Source: Bacillota bacterium
GTDB taxonomy: Bacteria > Bacillota > Sulfobacillia > RBS10-35 > JAJYVN01
Assembly: GCA_021791815.1 (NCBI GenBank)
Contig: JAJYVV010000003.1
Coordinates: forward strand, 1-52,212
DNA: 52,212 nucleotides
Reading direction: 5' to 3'
In this document: positions 1 to 9,289 of the stretch, piece by piece
How the letters are laid out: the number at the start of each line of letters is the position of its first letter
How positions within the stretch are numbered: position 1 is the first letter of the stretch
The notes under the pieces: generated by a model
Seen by the model: the letters and a program-made list of their open reading frames with translations, nothing else
Told to the model about the DNA's origin: nothing
Database searches by the model: none
Made by a program: the position numbers and the translations under genes

Positions 1-1058
1 TCCGCCGAGGCGTGGGCGCAGATGCAGGGGGCGGTGAACTCGAGCGAGCGGTCGAGGTCGATGCCCGCCGGCGCGCCGTCGCGCACGGCCGCCAGGAACT
101 GCGCGAGGGCGAGATGATCGCGGGAGGGGTGACCGCCGGCGGCCCAGGGCGCCGCCGGGCCGTGGGGGCGGGGCAGGTCGCTTCCGAGGGGTATGCGCAT
201 CAGGCCGCGGGCGTGCGGCACGGCCTCGAGGTAGGCACGGCAGGATTCGGGGTGGCCCGCCTCGACCTCGCGCTCGGTCTCCACGAAGCCCCGGGTGCCG
301 TAGACGGAGTAGTAGCAGGACTTCGGCTCGCGGGCGACCGCGAAGCCGCAGAGCACCTTCAGGACGCCCCCGCCGGCCAACTGGAACAGACCCACCTCGA
401 TGTCCGGCACCGGGGCCGCCGGGTCGATCCGCGGGCCCGTCCCCAGCGCCGTGGCGCGCACGCAGCGGTCCCCGAACACGTGGAGCAAGGGGCCGAGGGC
501 GTGCGTACCATACTGCATCGGCGGGAACGCGCCGCGCCACGCCCGCGTCCCGTCCGGGGCCGTGAACTGCCACCGCAGGTCGTGGACATACTCCCCTTCG
601 CCGTACACGGGGGAGCCGAGGAGGCCGCCGTCCACCATGGCCCGCCATGACTCGATGAAGGCGAAGTAGCGGTAGTTCTCCAGCATGCTGTACACGCGGC
701 CGGAGGCCCGCGCGGCCTGCGCCAACGCCGCGCACTCCTCCAGCGTGCAGGCCGCCGGGACCTCGCAGCCGACATGCTTGCCCGCCCGCAGCGCGGCGAT
801 GGCGTGGCGGGCGTGGAGCGGCGCGGGCGTGGCCACGACCACCGCGTCGACCGGCGCCTCGAGGAAGTCGTCCAGGGCGGTGAAGGCGCGGGGCACATCG
901 AATTCCCGGCGCGCGCGTTCGAGCGCCGCGGCGTCGAGGTCGCAGATGGCCTCCACCCGCGTCTCGGGGAACGCCCGCAGCTGGCGCAGCAGGCTGGTGC
1001 CCCGGCGCGAACTGGAGGCATCGGGGCGTCCCACGCCGAGGATGCCGACGCGCACCAC
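1..1058 (-). CDS. Gfo/Idh/MocA family oxidoreductase, 3' end beyond window
   Basis: Probable NAD(P)-dependent dehydrogenase of a sugar or cyclitol. The frame is absent from the ORF track because it runs off the left edge. Reading the minus strand from GTG 1058 gives a Rossmann start (VRVGILGVG), a strand ending EAICDLD, then the family signature region and a substrate-domain segment (GEGEYVHDLRW). A purine-rich stretch, GGGGGGTGG, lies just upstream; GTG 1055 is an equal alternative start. The motif that is normally EKP reads CEVPAA, so the usual lysine is a valine. I recall a subfamily with EVP, so this need not mean loss of activity. The C-terminus is missing from the window. The family is certain; the substrate is unknown. 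Confidence 0.85.
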   Translation of the reverse strand, partial: MVRVGILGVGRPDASSSRRGTSLLRQLRAFPETRVEAICDLDAAALERARREFDVPRAFTALDDFLEAPVDAVVVATPAPLHARHAIAALRAGKHVGCEVPAACTLEECAALAQAARASGRVYSMLENYRYFAFIESWRAMVDGGLLGSPVYGEGEYVHDLRWQFTAPDGTRAWRGAFPPMQYGTHALGPLLHVFGDRCVRATALGTGPRIDPAAPVPDIEVGLFQLAGGGVLKVLCGFAVAREPKSCYYSVYGTRGFVETEREVEAGHPESCRAYLEAVPHARGLMRIPLGSDLPRPHGPAAPWAAGGHPSRDHLALAQFLAAVRDGAPAGIDLDRSLEFTAPCICAHASA

Positions 1059-1261
1059 CGGTACCACCCCCCGGGCGAGCCCGAGCGCCGCGGGCCAGGG
1101 TGCGGCGGTGCCGGCTTCTGGATCCCGCCGCCGCTGCCCTGCGGGCGCACGCCCGGGGCTTCGGGCGCCGCGCGGGCGGCGATTCCGACCGCCGCCAACC
1201 GCCGCCGGGCGGGCCGGGTGTACGGGGGGCGGACCTTCGCCCGCCGAGGAGGGATGTCCCC

Positions 1262-2215
1262 GTGCACCCGGCCGGCCGGCCCGCCCCCGCCGCGCCGAGC
1301 TTTGCCGCCGTCCTGGACCCCCTGCTGCCTCGGGCCCTGCGGGCGGCGCGCGCCTTCCTCGGCCCCGGCCCGGCGGGCGGCATGGCCGAGGACGCGGTCC
1401 AGGAGGCGTTGCTGCGGGCGTTCCGCGCCTGGCCCGCGCTCCCGGACAAGGAACGCGACGTATGGCCTTGGCTCTGCACGATCGTGCTCCGCGAATGCCG
1501 GCGCCTGGCCGGGCGCGAGCGCGAGCGGACCGAGCGGCTCGTTCCGCTCCCGCCCGGCGACGGGCTGGACGACGGCCGTCCGGGGGCGCCCGCCGGCCCC
1601 CTCGAAGCCGTCATCGCCGGCGAGGACCGCGCGGAGGCCGTCCGCGCGCTCGGGGCGCTCCGGGGCGGCCTCCGGACGGCCGCCGAGCTGCGGTATGTCC
1701 ACGGCCTCTCGTGCGCGGACGCGGCGGCGGTGCTCGGCGTCCCGGTCGGCACGCTGAAGTGGAGGATGCATGCAGCGCACGCGCGCCTGCGGGCCGCCCT
1801 CGTGCCGGGTGAGGAGGCCGGCCGCTTCCGCCCGGGATGGGAGGCCCCTCCCGAAGCCGCCCTTCCGCCGGCCGCGCCCCTGCCGCCGGTCCTGCGCGTG
1901 GCCGTGCCTGGGGCCTCCCCCGGCTGCTTCTCGGGGCAGGCCGGCGGCTGGCCGCCGGGCGCCCTTGAGGTCCCCGCCGCCGACGGGCCGGTCCACTTCG
2001 CCGCGCCGTCGCGGGTGGCCGGCCGCCACCCCGGGGCATGGGTGGCGGCCGAGCGGGCCCACCATCTCTGGTGGGAGGCCGCGGGCCGGGTCTGGCGGGC
2101 CTGCGGGCCGTCCGTCGGCGCCGTGCGGGCGGCGGCCGAGGGGCGCGCCGCGGAGGTAGGCCCTGCATGGGCGACGTCGCCGGCCCCGCACCGGGGGGGC
2201 GACGCCCGTGGATGA
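1262..2215 (+). CDS. ECF-type RNA polymerase sigma factor with long C-terminal tail
   Basis: Predicted to direct RNA polymerase to a small promoter set. I chose GTG 1262 because GAGGAGGG lies 7 bases upstream; the ORF-track start at 1100 has no such support. The 317-residue product has a region 2-like segment (MAEDAVQEALLRAFRAWPAL, WPWLCTIVLRECRRL) and a region 4 helix-turn-helix (ELRYVHGLSCADAAAVLGVPVGTLKWRMHAAHARLRAAL). After region 4 comes a tail of roughly 130 residues, rich in Pro, Ala and Trp, that I do not recognise. The stop overlaps the start of the next gene by 8 bases, so the two are translationally coupled. There is no adjacent anti-sigma gene, so the tail or the downstream protein may supply control (inference). 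Confidence 0.85.
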   Translation: MHPAGRPAPAAPSFAAVLDPLLPRALRAARAFLGPGPAGGMAEDAVQEALLRAFRAWPALPDKERDVWPWLCTIVLRECRRLAGRERERTERLVPLPPGDGLDDGRPGAPAGPLEAVIAGEDRAEAVRALGALRGGLRTAAELRYVHGLSCADAAAVLGVPVGTLKWRMHAAHARLRAALVPGEEAGRFRPGWEAPPEAALPPAAPLPPVLRVAVPGASPGCFSGQAGGWPPGALEVPAADGPVHFAAPSRVAGRHPGAWVAAERAHHLWWEAAGRVWRACGPSVGAVRAAAEGRAAEVGPAWATSPAPHRGGDARG

Positions 2216-4421
2216 GGCGCACCCCGCCTCCCGTCTCCTGGCCCGCCTGGCGGACGTCCGCGTCCTGGCCGGCCAGCACCGTATCGCCCTGTCGCCCGAC
2301 GGCGCCGCCGTCGCCTACGCGGTGCGCCGCGCCCACGGCGATCCGGAGCCGGAGAGCGGCTTCTACCCGAGCGGCGCGCCGCTCCTCGCCCGCGGCTGCA
2401 CGCTGCTCGTGACCGACAGCGCGTCGGCCGAAACCGCCTGCCCCCTGCCGGACCCGAGCGCCCGCTCCTGGCGACCCTCCTGGGCCCCGGACAGCCGCCG
2501 CCTGGCGTTCTACGCGGATGCGGGCGGAAGGGTGCGGCTGCACGTGTGGGACCGCGCCGGCGACGGCCCGCCCCGAGCCTACCCCGAGCCCGCCGTCCGC
2601 TGCCGCGGGCATGCGGCCGACCGGCCCCGCTGGAGCCCCGACGGCGCCGCCCTCTACCTGCCGCTTTGCCCGCCCGGCCTGGAGGGCGCCTTCGCGGGCG
2701 GGACCGCGGGCCCCGAGCCGCAGCCCATCGTGCTGCGCGCCGGCGCGGCGGCGGAACCCGCCCTGGAGGAGGGCCGGCGGCGGTGGGGCGCCGACGTGGG
2801 CCGGGTGGATGCCGCCACCGGCGCCGTGGAGCGCCTGACGTCGGGCCTGCCGGTGGCCGAGCCCCACCTGTCGCCCAACGGGCGCTGGCTCGCCTTCTAC
2901 ACCCTTTCGCGCGCGGAGCCGGCCGCCGGCGACGGGGCCGAGGCGTGCGACCTGTATGTCCTGCGGGCAGCCGGGGGGGAGCCCCTGCCGCTCGCGGTGG
3001 GCCTGCCCGGGTCGAGCCACCGCCGGCACCGGCCGGCGTGGGGGCCGGATGGGTCCCGCCTGGCGTTTTTGCGCGAAGGGCGTCCGTTCGTGGCCGACCT
3101 CCACGCGGCCCCTGGCCGGCCGGAGCCGTGGGGCGACCCGCCGGAAGCGGCCGACGAGCGGTATCTGGCGTGGACCCCGGACGCCGCCGCCCTGCTTGTG
3201 CGCGGGCGGAGCGGGGCGCTGTGGCGGGTTCCCGCGGCCGGGAAGCCCGTCCGGATCGCCGTTCCGGACGGGTGGGTCCCCTCGCGTCCGCTCCAGCCCG
3301 AGGCCGGGGACGCCGCGGCCTCGTGGCGCGGAGGGTTGCTGGTCCCGGCCCGGGCCGCCGACGGGGCGACGGCGCGCCTGTTCGGGCTGCCGGCTGTCGG
3401 GGCGGCGCGCGTGCTGTGGGAGGACGCGGCGGAGATCACGGCGCAGCCGTTCCATGAGACCTGGCACTGGTTCGCGGACGTGACCGCGGAAGGCGATGTC
3501 GCGGTGCACGCCCGGGAGACGGCCGCGGAGCCGGCGGACCTGTGGTGCTGGCGCTCGGGGGACGGGCGGGATGCCGGCCCGACCCCCGCGCGGCGCCTAA
3601 CGGAGCTCAACCCCGGCCTGTCGGCGCCGGGGCGGCGGGAGGTCGTGCGCTTTCGGACCCCGGGGCCGGGGGGCGAGTCCCGCGGCCTGCTGTGGCTGCC
3701 CTGTTCCGGGGAGCCGCCGTTCCCGGCCGTGGTGATCCTCCACCCGGATCTGGCGCCCTCGGCGGCGCCCTGCCGCTTCGAACCGGAGGCCGCCGCCGGT
3801 TTCGCCGCGGCGCACCTGGTCGCGCGCGGGTTGGCGGTGTGGATGCCCGACTTCTCCTGGCCGTCGGGCGACCGGGACCGCGGCGAGGCCGTGGCCTGGG
3901 ATGCGGCCGCCGCGGCGGACGCGGCGGTCGCGGCCGGGTGGCTCGACCCCGCGCGCCTGACCGTGGCCGGCTACGGTCTGGGCGGCTTCGCCGCCCTCAG
4001 CCTGCTCCTGCGCACCGACCGCTTCCGGGCCGCCGCCGTCACGGCCGCGATCGTGGACTGGAGCGCGTACTTCGGGGACCTGCAGGTGTGGCAGGGCGCG
4101 CCCGATACGTTCGCGGCCGGGCAGTGCGAGGCGGTGCTCGGGGCCGCCGGCGGTCCGTGGGCGGACCCATGGCGCTATGTGCGCGCATCGCCGCTCTACG
4201 CGTTGGACCGCCTGCGGACGCCGGTGCTGGTGATCGCCGGAGGCGAGCCGGCGCCGGGCGGCGCCGGGGCCCTGTTCGCCGGACTGCACCGCCTGGGCCG
4301 CGAGGCGGTGCTCCTGCGCTACCCGCGGGAGGTGGGGGAGGCCCCGTTCCACTGGCGCCCCGAGGCCTTCCGAGACGTGGCGCGCCGGATCGCGGAGTGG
4401 CTGGTCGCGGCGGTGGGCTGA
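2208..4421 (+). CDS. Prolyl-oligopeptidase (S9)-like protein with degenerate catalytic triad
   Basis: The 737-residue product starts at GTG 2208 inside the end of the sigma gene. Residues 1 to about 430 contain TolB/WD40-like propeller blades (IALSPDGAAVAYAV, WRPSWAPDSRRLAFYAD, WSPDGAALYL, LSPNGRWLAFY). Residues from about 465 form an alpha/beta-hydrolase domain typical of acylaminoacyl peptidases. The nucleophile elbow reads VAGYGLGGF, so the serine of GxSxGG is Gly590 (codon GGT). The acid loop, usually GEDDxRVP, reads GGEPAPGG, and the usual GHGF histidine site reads GEAPFHW. All three catalytic positions therefore look lost. It has no signal peptide, so it is probably cytoplasmic. It is likely a non-catalytic binding or regulatory protein coupled to the sigma factor (inference). 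Confidence 0.85.
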   Translation: MDEAHPASRLLARLADVRVLAGQHRIALSPDGAAVAYAVRRAHGDPEPESGFYPSGAPLLARGCTLLVTDSASAETACPLPDPSARSWRPSWAPDSRRLAFYADAGGRVRLHVWDRAGDGPPRAYPEPAVRCRGHAADRPRWSPDGAALYLPLCPPGLEGAFAGGTAGPEPQPIVLRAGAAAEPALEEGRRRWGADVGRVDAATGAVERLTSGLPVAEPHLSPNGRWLAFYTLSRAEPAAGDGAEACDLYVLRAAGGEPLPLAVGLPGSSHRRHRPAWGPDGSRLAFLREGRPFVADLHAAPGRPEPWGDPPEAADERYLAWTPDAAALLVRGRSGALWRVPAAGKPVRIAVPDGWVPSRPLQPEAGDAAASWRGGLLVPARAADGATARLFGLPAVGAARVLWEDAAEITAQPFHETWHWFADVTAEGDVAVHARETAAEPADLWCWRSGDGRDAGPTPARRLTELNPGLSAPGRREVVRFRTPGPGGESRGLLWLPCSGEPPFPAVVILHPDLAPSAAPCRFEPEAAAGFAAAHLVARGLAVWMPDFSWPSGDRDRGEAVAWDAAAAADAAVAAGWLDPARLTVAGYGLGGFAALSLLLRTDRFRAAAVTAAIVDWSAYFGDLQVWQGAPDTFAAGQCEAVLGAAGGPWADPWRYVRASPLYALDRLRTPVLVIAGGEPAPGGAGALFAGLHRLGREAVLLRYPREVGEAPFHWRPEAFRDVARRIAEWLVAAVG

Positions 4422-4428
4422 GGGCCGC

Positions 4429-4445
4429 CGGCGGCTGCTCCGCCG
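4429..4445. terminator. Small GC hairpin after the S9-like gene
   Basis: The arms CGGCGG and CCGCCG flank the loop CTGCT, 7 bases after the stop codon, between convergent genes. There is no T-run, so its role as a terminator is weakly supported. The rest of the 275-base gap up to 4696 shows nothing I recognise. Confidence 0.3.
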
Positions 4446-4696
4446 CGGATGGGCACCCGCCCCCCGCCGCGCGGCCTCCCGTCCGCGACGGCCCGCCTGC
4501 CGGCTGCCTTCGCCACGGATCTCGTCCCGCGCGCGGGACTCCATCACGACGGGGGCGCCTGGGAGCCCTACGCTTGCCGCGGCCGGCGGAGGACTGGACG
4601 CGGCTGGAGACCCGCGCCGGGCTTGCCCGGGACCCGCATCGCGGTGGGCTCCGCCCCGTTCGCCTCCGCCCGGGCCCGCGGCCGACAGCCCCGCCC

Positions 4697-7600
4697 TCAG
4701 AACGCCGCCCGCCGCCACCGCAGCGAGGTCGGGCCCCGGCGGAAGCCGGCCGCCGTCAGCGCCTCGAGCACGGCGGCCGGGGCGTCCAGGACGGGGGCGC
4801 CGTCCCATTCCGCGACCTCCACCCGCCCGCGTGGGCCGGGCAGTTGGTGCAGGGCCGCCGCCACCTCCGCCAGGGCCGCCGCCGGGAGTTCCCGCAGCGG
4901 CTTGCAGAGACGACCGTGGGCCGAGCACTGCAGGGCCGGACGGCCCGCCTGCACGACGACGAAGCTGCCCGGGCGCCGCGGCGCCTCGCGCCACACGCAG
5001 GCGGGGTCGCAGCCCCCGATCACGCGCGTGCCGCCGGGTGCGGCGCCCCCCACCTCGCGGAGGCCGTCGACGTCGGCCGGCCGCGCGAACTGCAGGCCGC
5101 CCAAGCCCCGGACGAAATGGCCGCGCAGCGCCCCGGCGCGCTCCAGCGCCGGCACACCGGCGCTCCAGGGCACGGGCGGGCCAGCGAGTTCCCATACCTC
5201 GCGCGAAACCACGCCATACCGTCCGAGCATCTGCGCGGCCCAGGCCTCCGCCTGCGGCGCAGCCGGCGGCAGGGGCCACCACCGCCCGCCCTGCGCCGGC
5301 TGCCCGGGGCTCGGTTTCGCGCGCAGGGGCTCCAGCGCGTCGTTGGAGATCGCTCCGGCGCGGGCCAGTTCCGCCAGCCGCCCGGCCAGGGCGCCGGCCT
5401 CCATGCCCGTCCGCGCCCGCAGGTCCGCGAACCATGGCGCGGAGCCCGGCGCCAGCGCGGCGGCCAGCTCGGGAGGCCCGCCGATGGCGGCCGGCGCGGC
5501 CGCGAGCGCCGGGTAGTCCTCGCGGGCGAAGAAGGCAACGGCATCGCCGCGCGCCGCCCAGAGGAACTCCCCGCGGGCGAGCAGGCGGTCGAGGTCGGCG
5601 GCGCGGAAGCCCGGGATCTTGGCCGGCAGCACCTGCTCGAGCCACACCTCCACGGGCAGGAAGCAGCCCTGCAGGCGCCCGAGGCACGCGGCCGCGTCCC
5701 CGCCGGCCTGCCGCCGCCAGACGAACTCGGCGAAGGCGTCGCGGGAGACCGGCGCGATCTCGGCGCGGGCCAGCGCGAGCGCGCGCCGCCGCACCATCCG
5801 CCGCACCGCGGGGTGGCCGTACCGCCCGCCCCCGAGGGGCACGAGACCCAGGGCCCCCAGGTCGGGGGGCTCCCAGCCGAAGCGCCGCCGGACCTCTTCG
5901 GGCGTCAGGCCGGGGACGGCCGAGGCCCAGCGGAGGACCCACGCGGTCCGGGCCTCCGGGAGGCCGGCCGCGGCGGCCGCCCAGGCCGCCACGTCCTCGG
6001 CGGCCACCAGGCGGCCGTCCGCCTCCACCACGCGCCCGGCCGCGCGCAGCTCGGCGAGCAGGCCGCGCTCGTCTTCCGCGACCTCTGCGGGCAGCACCGG
6101 GCCCACCCGCAGGAAGCGGTCGTGCAGTTCATCCGCGGACCGCGGGCGCCCCCACAGGCGCCGGCGCAGGGCGGCTTCGGCCTTCTCCAGGTATGCGCCG
6201 GCCGCCGCCTCCGCCCCGTCCTCCTCCGCCAGCCCGGCGGCGAGGTCCGCGGCGCCCGCCTCCGCGCGCGGCGCGTCCCCCGCATACAGGCCCTCGGCCT
6301 TGAAGCGGAACTCCAGCTCGGACGCGAGCGGGCTCGGCCCCGGCCTCTCCCGCACGGCGACCGCGATGCGCCGCGCGGCCACCGCTTCGAGGACCGCCCG
6401 CCAGGCCGGCACGTCGAAGGCGTCCTCCAGGCATTCGCGCAGCGTCTCCTGGACCAGCGGGAAGTCCGGATAGCGCCGCACCGCCGCCAGGAGGTCGGCG
6501 GCCCGCAGCCGCTGCAGCCAGAGCGGCGCCCGCCGCCGGCCGTCCCCCCGTTCCAGCAGGAGAGCCCGTCCCGCCACCTCCCGGAAGCGGGCGGCGAACA
6601 GGGCCGTGCGCGGCAGGTCCGCTACGAGGGCGTCCTCCAGGGCCCGCGGGCTCCAGCGCACGAGGAGGTCGGCGGGCGACCCGCCGGCCGAGCGGCCGCT
6701 CCCGTCGGGCCGCGCCGGCAGCCTCAGGAGGAACCCGTTGTCCGAGACGGCGGCGTCGGCGGCCACCCCGGCCTCCCTCAGCAGCATGGCGCGGAGGGCC
6801 AGGCTCCACGGCCGCGTCACCGCGCGTCCCAGGGGCGCGTGGAGGCACACGCGCAGATCGCCCAGCGGGTCGCGGTACCACTCGAGCACCAGCTGCTCGG
6901 GGGAGGGCAGGCACCCCGCCGCCGCCTGTTCCGCCACGAAGGAGCGCAGCGCGCGGGCCGCGCCGGCCTCCAGCCGGCAGTCCTCCGCCACGTCCGCCCA
7001 CCAGCTCCCGTCCCGGTCCGAGCCGCCCAGATGGCGCTGGGCGTCCCCCCAGAAGCGCAGGAGGGCCTCCCCGAGTTCGGCCGGGCGCCCCGGCCCGTCC
7101 CCGTGCCAGAACGGGACGCGGGGCAGGGCGCCGGCCCCGGGGGTGACCAGCACGCGGTCGTGGGTGATGGCGGCGATGCGCCAGACGGTGGTGCCCAGCA
7201 CGAACGAGTCGCCCCGGCGGCTCTCGTGGACGAACTCCTCGTCGAGCTCGCCCAGGCGTCCCCCGTCCGGCCCGTACACCCCGAACGCGCCGCGGTCGGG
7301 GATGGTCCCGACCCCCCGGATCGCGGCCCGGGACGATCCCGGCCGCGCGCGGACCGTGCGAGCCTCCCGGTCCCAGGTCGCCAGGGGCCGCGTCCCGTAC
7401 CGGCCCGACACCAGTTCCAGGACGGCCTGGAGGTCGTCCGCGCCGAGGTCGCGGTAGGGGTGGGCGCGGCGGACGAGGTCGAGAAGGGCCGCCGGCGTCC
7501 AGTCCTCCACGGCGGCCATGGACACCACATGCTGGGCCAGGACGTCCAGGGCCCCCCGGGGCACGCGCGTGGCCTCGATGCGTCCGAGCCGCATCTCCCG

Positions 7601-8824
7601 CGCGACGATCGCGGCTTCCGCGAGGTCCGGGGCCGTCCGGCAGACGATGCGTCCCGCGCTGGTGCCGCCCACCTGGTGGCCCGCGCGCCCCACCCGCTGC
7701 AGGCCGCGCGACACCGCGCCCGGGGAGCCGACGAGGATCGCGAGGTCGATGGCGCCCACGTCGATGCCCAGCTCCAGCGTCGCCGTGGCGCAGAGGGCCC
7801 GCAGTTGCCCGCCCTTGAGCGCCGCCTCCACCTGCTCCCGTGCCTCGCGGGACACCGAACCGTGGTGGGCGCGGCAGATCTCCTCGCCCGCGAGGTCGTT
7901 CAGGCGGCGGGTGAGCGACTCGGCGCGGCCGCGGTTCGGGACGAAGATCAGCGTCGTGCGGTGGGCCCGCACGTCCTCCAGGACCAGCGGCGCGATCGCG
8001 TCCCAGACGGAGTCGCCGGGGATGTCCCGGAAGTCCGGGACGGGGACCGTGACGCGCAGGTCCAGCCGCGGGGCCGAGGAGCCGGATGGCCCGGGGGCCG
8101 TGCGGTCGACGACGGTCACGTCGTGGCGGCCGCCGAGGAAGGCGGCGATGGTCTCGAGGGGCCGCTGGGTCGCCGACAGGCCCACCCGCTGGGGCGCCCC
8201 ACCGGCCGCGAGCCGCTCGAGGCGCTCCAGGGACAGGGCCAGGTGGGTGCCGCGCTTCGTTCCGGCCATGGCGTGGATCTCGTCGACGATGACCGTCTCC
8301 ACGCGGGCGAGCGCGGGCAGCGCCCGGGGCGAGGTGAGGAGGAGGAAGAGCGACTCCGGGGTGGTGATCAGGATGTCGGGCGGGGTCCGGACCTGGCGGG
8401 CGCGCGCGGAGGCGGGCGTGTCGCCCGTGCGCACGGCCACGGTGGGCATGCGCAGCGTCTCGCCGCGCCGGGCGGCCTCGGCGGCGATGCCCGCGATCGG
8501 CGCCTGCAGGTTGCGGTGCACGTCGTTGTCCAGGGCCTTCAGCGGCGAGATGTAGAGGACGCGGACGCCGGACCCGGAAGCCGGTCCGCGCGGGGCGGCC
8601 GGACGCGCCAGCCGGTCGATGGCCGTCAGGAAGGCGGCGAGGGTCTTGCCGCTCCCGGTGGGAGCGGCGAGCAGCACGTGCTCGCCCCGCGCGAGCAGGG
8701 GCCACGTGGCGGCCTGCGCGGCCGTGGGCTCGCCCAGCGCGCGGCAAAACCACCCGGCGACCGCCGGGTGGAAGCCCGCCAAGGGATCGGCCGGAGGGGC
8801 CGGCGGCGTGCTGCCACGGCGCAT
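4697..8824 (-). CDS. lhr: Lhr-type superfamily 2 DNA helicase
   Basis: ATP-dependent 3'-5' helicase of the Lhr family, implicated in DNA repair in other bacteria. The ORF track extends to 10375, but homology begins at ATG 8824 (MRRGSTPPAPP); the upstream part is a shadow of the PLP-enzyme gene. The product has 1375 residues. Visible motifs in order: Q-motif-like region around residues 18-45, Walker A APTGSGKT (54-61), TTPESL (154-159), DEIH (181-184), SAT (217-219), a second RecA domain with TATLELGIDVG, and motif VI QRVGRAGH (376-383). A winged-helix segment and a long C-terminal extension follow, as in long Lhr proteins. It has no operon partner and faces the S9-like gene. All core ATPase motifs are intact. 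Confidence 0.93.
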   Translation of the reverse strand: MRRGSTPPAPPADPLAGFHPAVAGWFCRALGEPTAAQAATWPLLARGEHVLLAAPTGSGKTLAAFLTAIDRLARPAAPRGPASGSGVRVLYISPLKALDNDVHRNLQAPIAGIAAEAARRGETLRMPTVAVRTGDTPASARARQVRTPPDILITTPESLFLLLTSPRALPALARVETVIVDEIHAMAGTKRGTHLALSLERLERLAAGGAPQRVGLSATQRPLETIAAFLGGRHDVTVVDRTAPGPSGSSAPRLDLRVTVPVPDFRDIPGDSVWDAIAPLVLEDVRAHRTTLIFVPNRGRAESLTRRLNDLAGEEICRAHHGSVSREAREQVEAALKGGQLRALCATATLELGIDVGAIDLAILVGSPGAVSRGLQRVGRAGHQVGGTSAGRIVCRTAPDLAEAAIVAREMRLGRIEATRVPRGALDVLAQHVVSMAAVEDWTPAALLDLVRRAHPYRDLGADDLQAVLELVSGRYGTRPLATWDREARTVRARPGSSRAAIRGVGTIPDRGAFGVYGPDGGRLGELDEEFVHESRRGDSFVLGTTVWRIAAITHDRVLVTPGAGALPRVPFWHGDGPGRPAELGEALLRFWGDAQRHLGGSDRDGSWWADVAEDCRLEAGAARALRSFVAEQAAAGCLPSPEQLVLEWYRDPLGDLRVCLHAPLGRAVTRPWSLALRAMLLREAGVAADAAVSDNGFLLRLPARPDGSGRSAGGSPADLLVRWSPRALEDALVADLPRTALFAARFREVAGRALLLERGDGRRRAPLWLQRLRAADLLAAVRRYPDFPLVQETLRECLEDAFDVPAWRAVLEAVAARRIAVAVRERPGPSPLASELEFRFKAEGLYAGDAPRAEAGAADLAAGLAEEDGAEAAAGAYLEKAEAALRRRLWGRPRSADELHDRFLRVGPVLPAEVAEDERGLLAELRAAGRVVEADGRLVAAEDVAAWAAAAAGLPEARTAWVLRWASAVPGLTPEEVRRRFGWEPPDLGALGLVPLGGGRYGHPAVRRMVRRRALALARAEIAPVSRDAFAEFVWRRQAGGDAAACLGRLQGCFLPVEVWLEQVLPAKIPGFRAADLDRLLARGEFLWAARGDAVAFFAREDYPALAAAPAAIGGPPELAAALAPGSAPWFADLRARTGMEAGALAGRLAELARAGAISNDALEPLRAKPSPGQPAQGGRWWPLPPAAPQAEAWAAQMLGRYGVVSREVWELAGPPVPWSAGVPALERAGALRGHFVRGLGGLQFARPADVDGLREVGGAAPGGTRVIGGCDPACVWREAPRRPGSFVVVQAGRPALQCSAHGRLCKPLRELPAAALAEVAAALHQLPGPRGRVEVAEWDGAPVLDAPAAVLEALTAAGFRRGPTSLRWRRAAF

Positions 8825-9289
8825 GGGGGCCAGTTCGCGGCGCAGACGGCGATCCCCGTTCCCAAAGGGCCCCCCGCCTTGCAGCCGGAGCGCGGCGCGT
8901 GGGTGGGCCGCCGGGGCCGCGGGCGTAGCCACGGGGTATGGGCGCGTTCCGGTGGCGCCGGCGGTCCTCGAACGGTCCGCCCCTCGCGGCTGGGGCACGT
9001 GGGCGGTGAGAGGCGCGTCCGGCGCCGCGGACAGGCGATCGGCGGTGTCCCCGGCCGCCCGCCGTCTGGGAGCGGGGCGCCGATCGGACAGGGGTGGGCG
9101 CTCCGGGCCCTCCCGGAGACGCCGGACGGCCCCGACCGGTTGCCGCGCCGGCCATCCGCTGGCCGTGCGAGGGGGACCCTCCCGGACCCGGGTCGAAGCA
9201 CCCCCGCCGCCGGGGCGGGCTCGCCGGCCCCTTCCGAGCCCGCCCGACCTCCTGGCCCGCCCCGGCCGTATCCCCTGGGAGGTGCCGCC
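8825..9289. other. Divergent intergenic region between helicase and PLP-enzyme genes
   Basis: This 465-base stretch must hold the promoters for both flanking genes. I find no convincing ORF or RNA. The one clear structure is the inverted repeat listed at 9213-9245. Confidence 0.5.
9213..9245. promoter_or_regulatory. 11-bp perfect inverted repeat upstream of the PLP-enzyme gene
   Basis: GGGCGGGCTCG and CGAGCCCGCCC are separated by 11 bases and end 44 bases before the GTG start at 9290. It could be a regulator site or a leader hairpin; the sequence does not decide between them. Confidence 0.4.
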
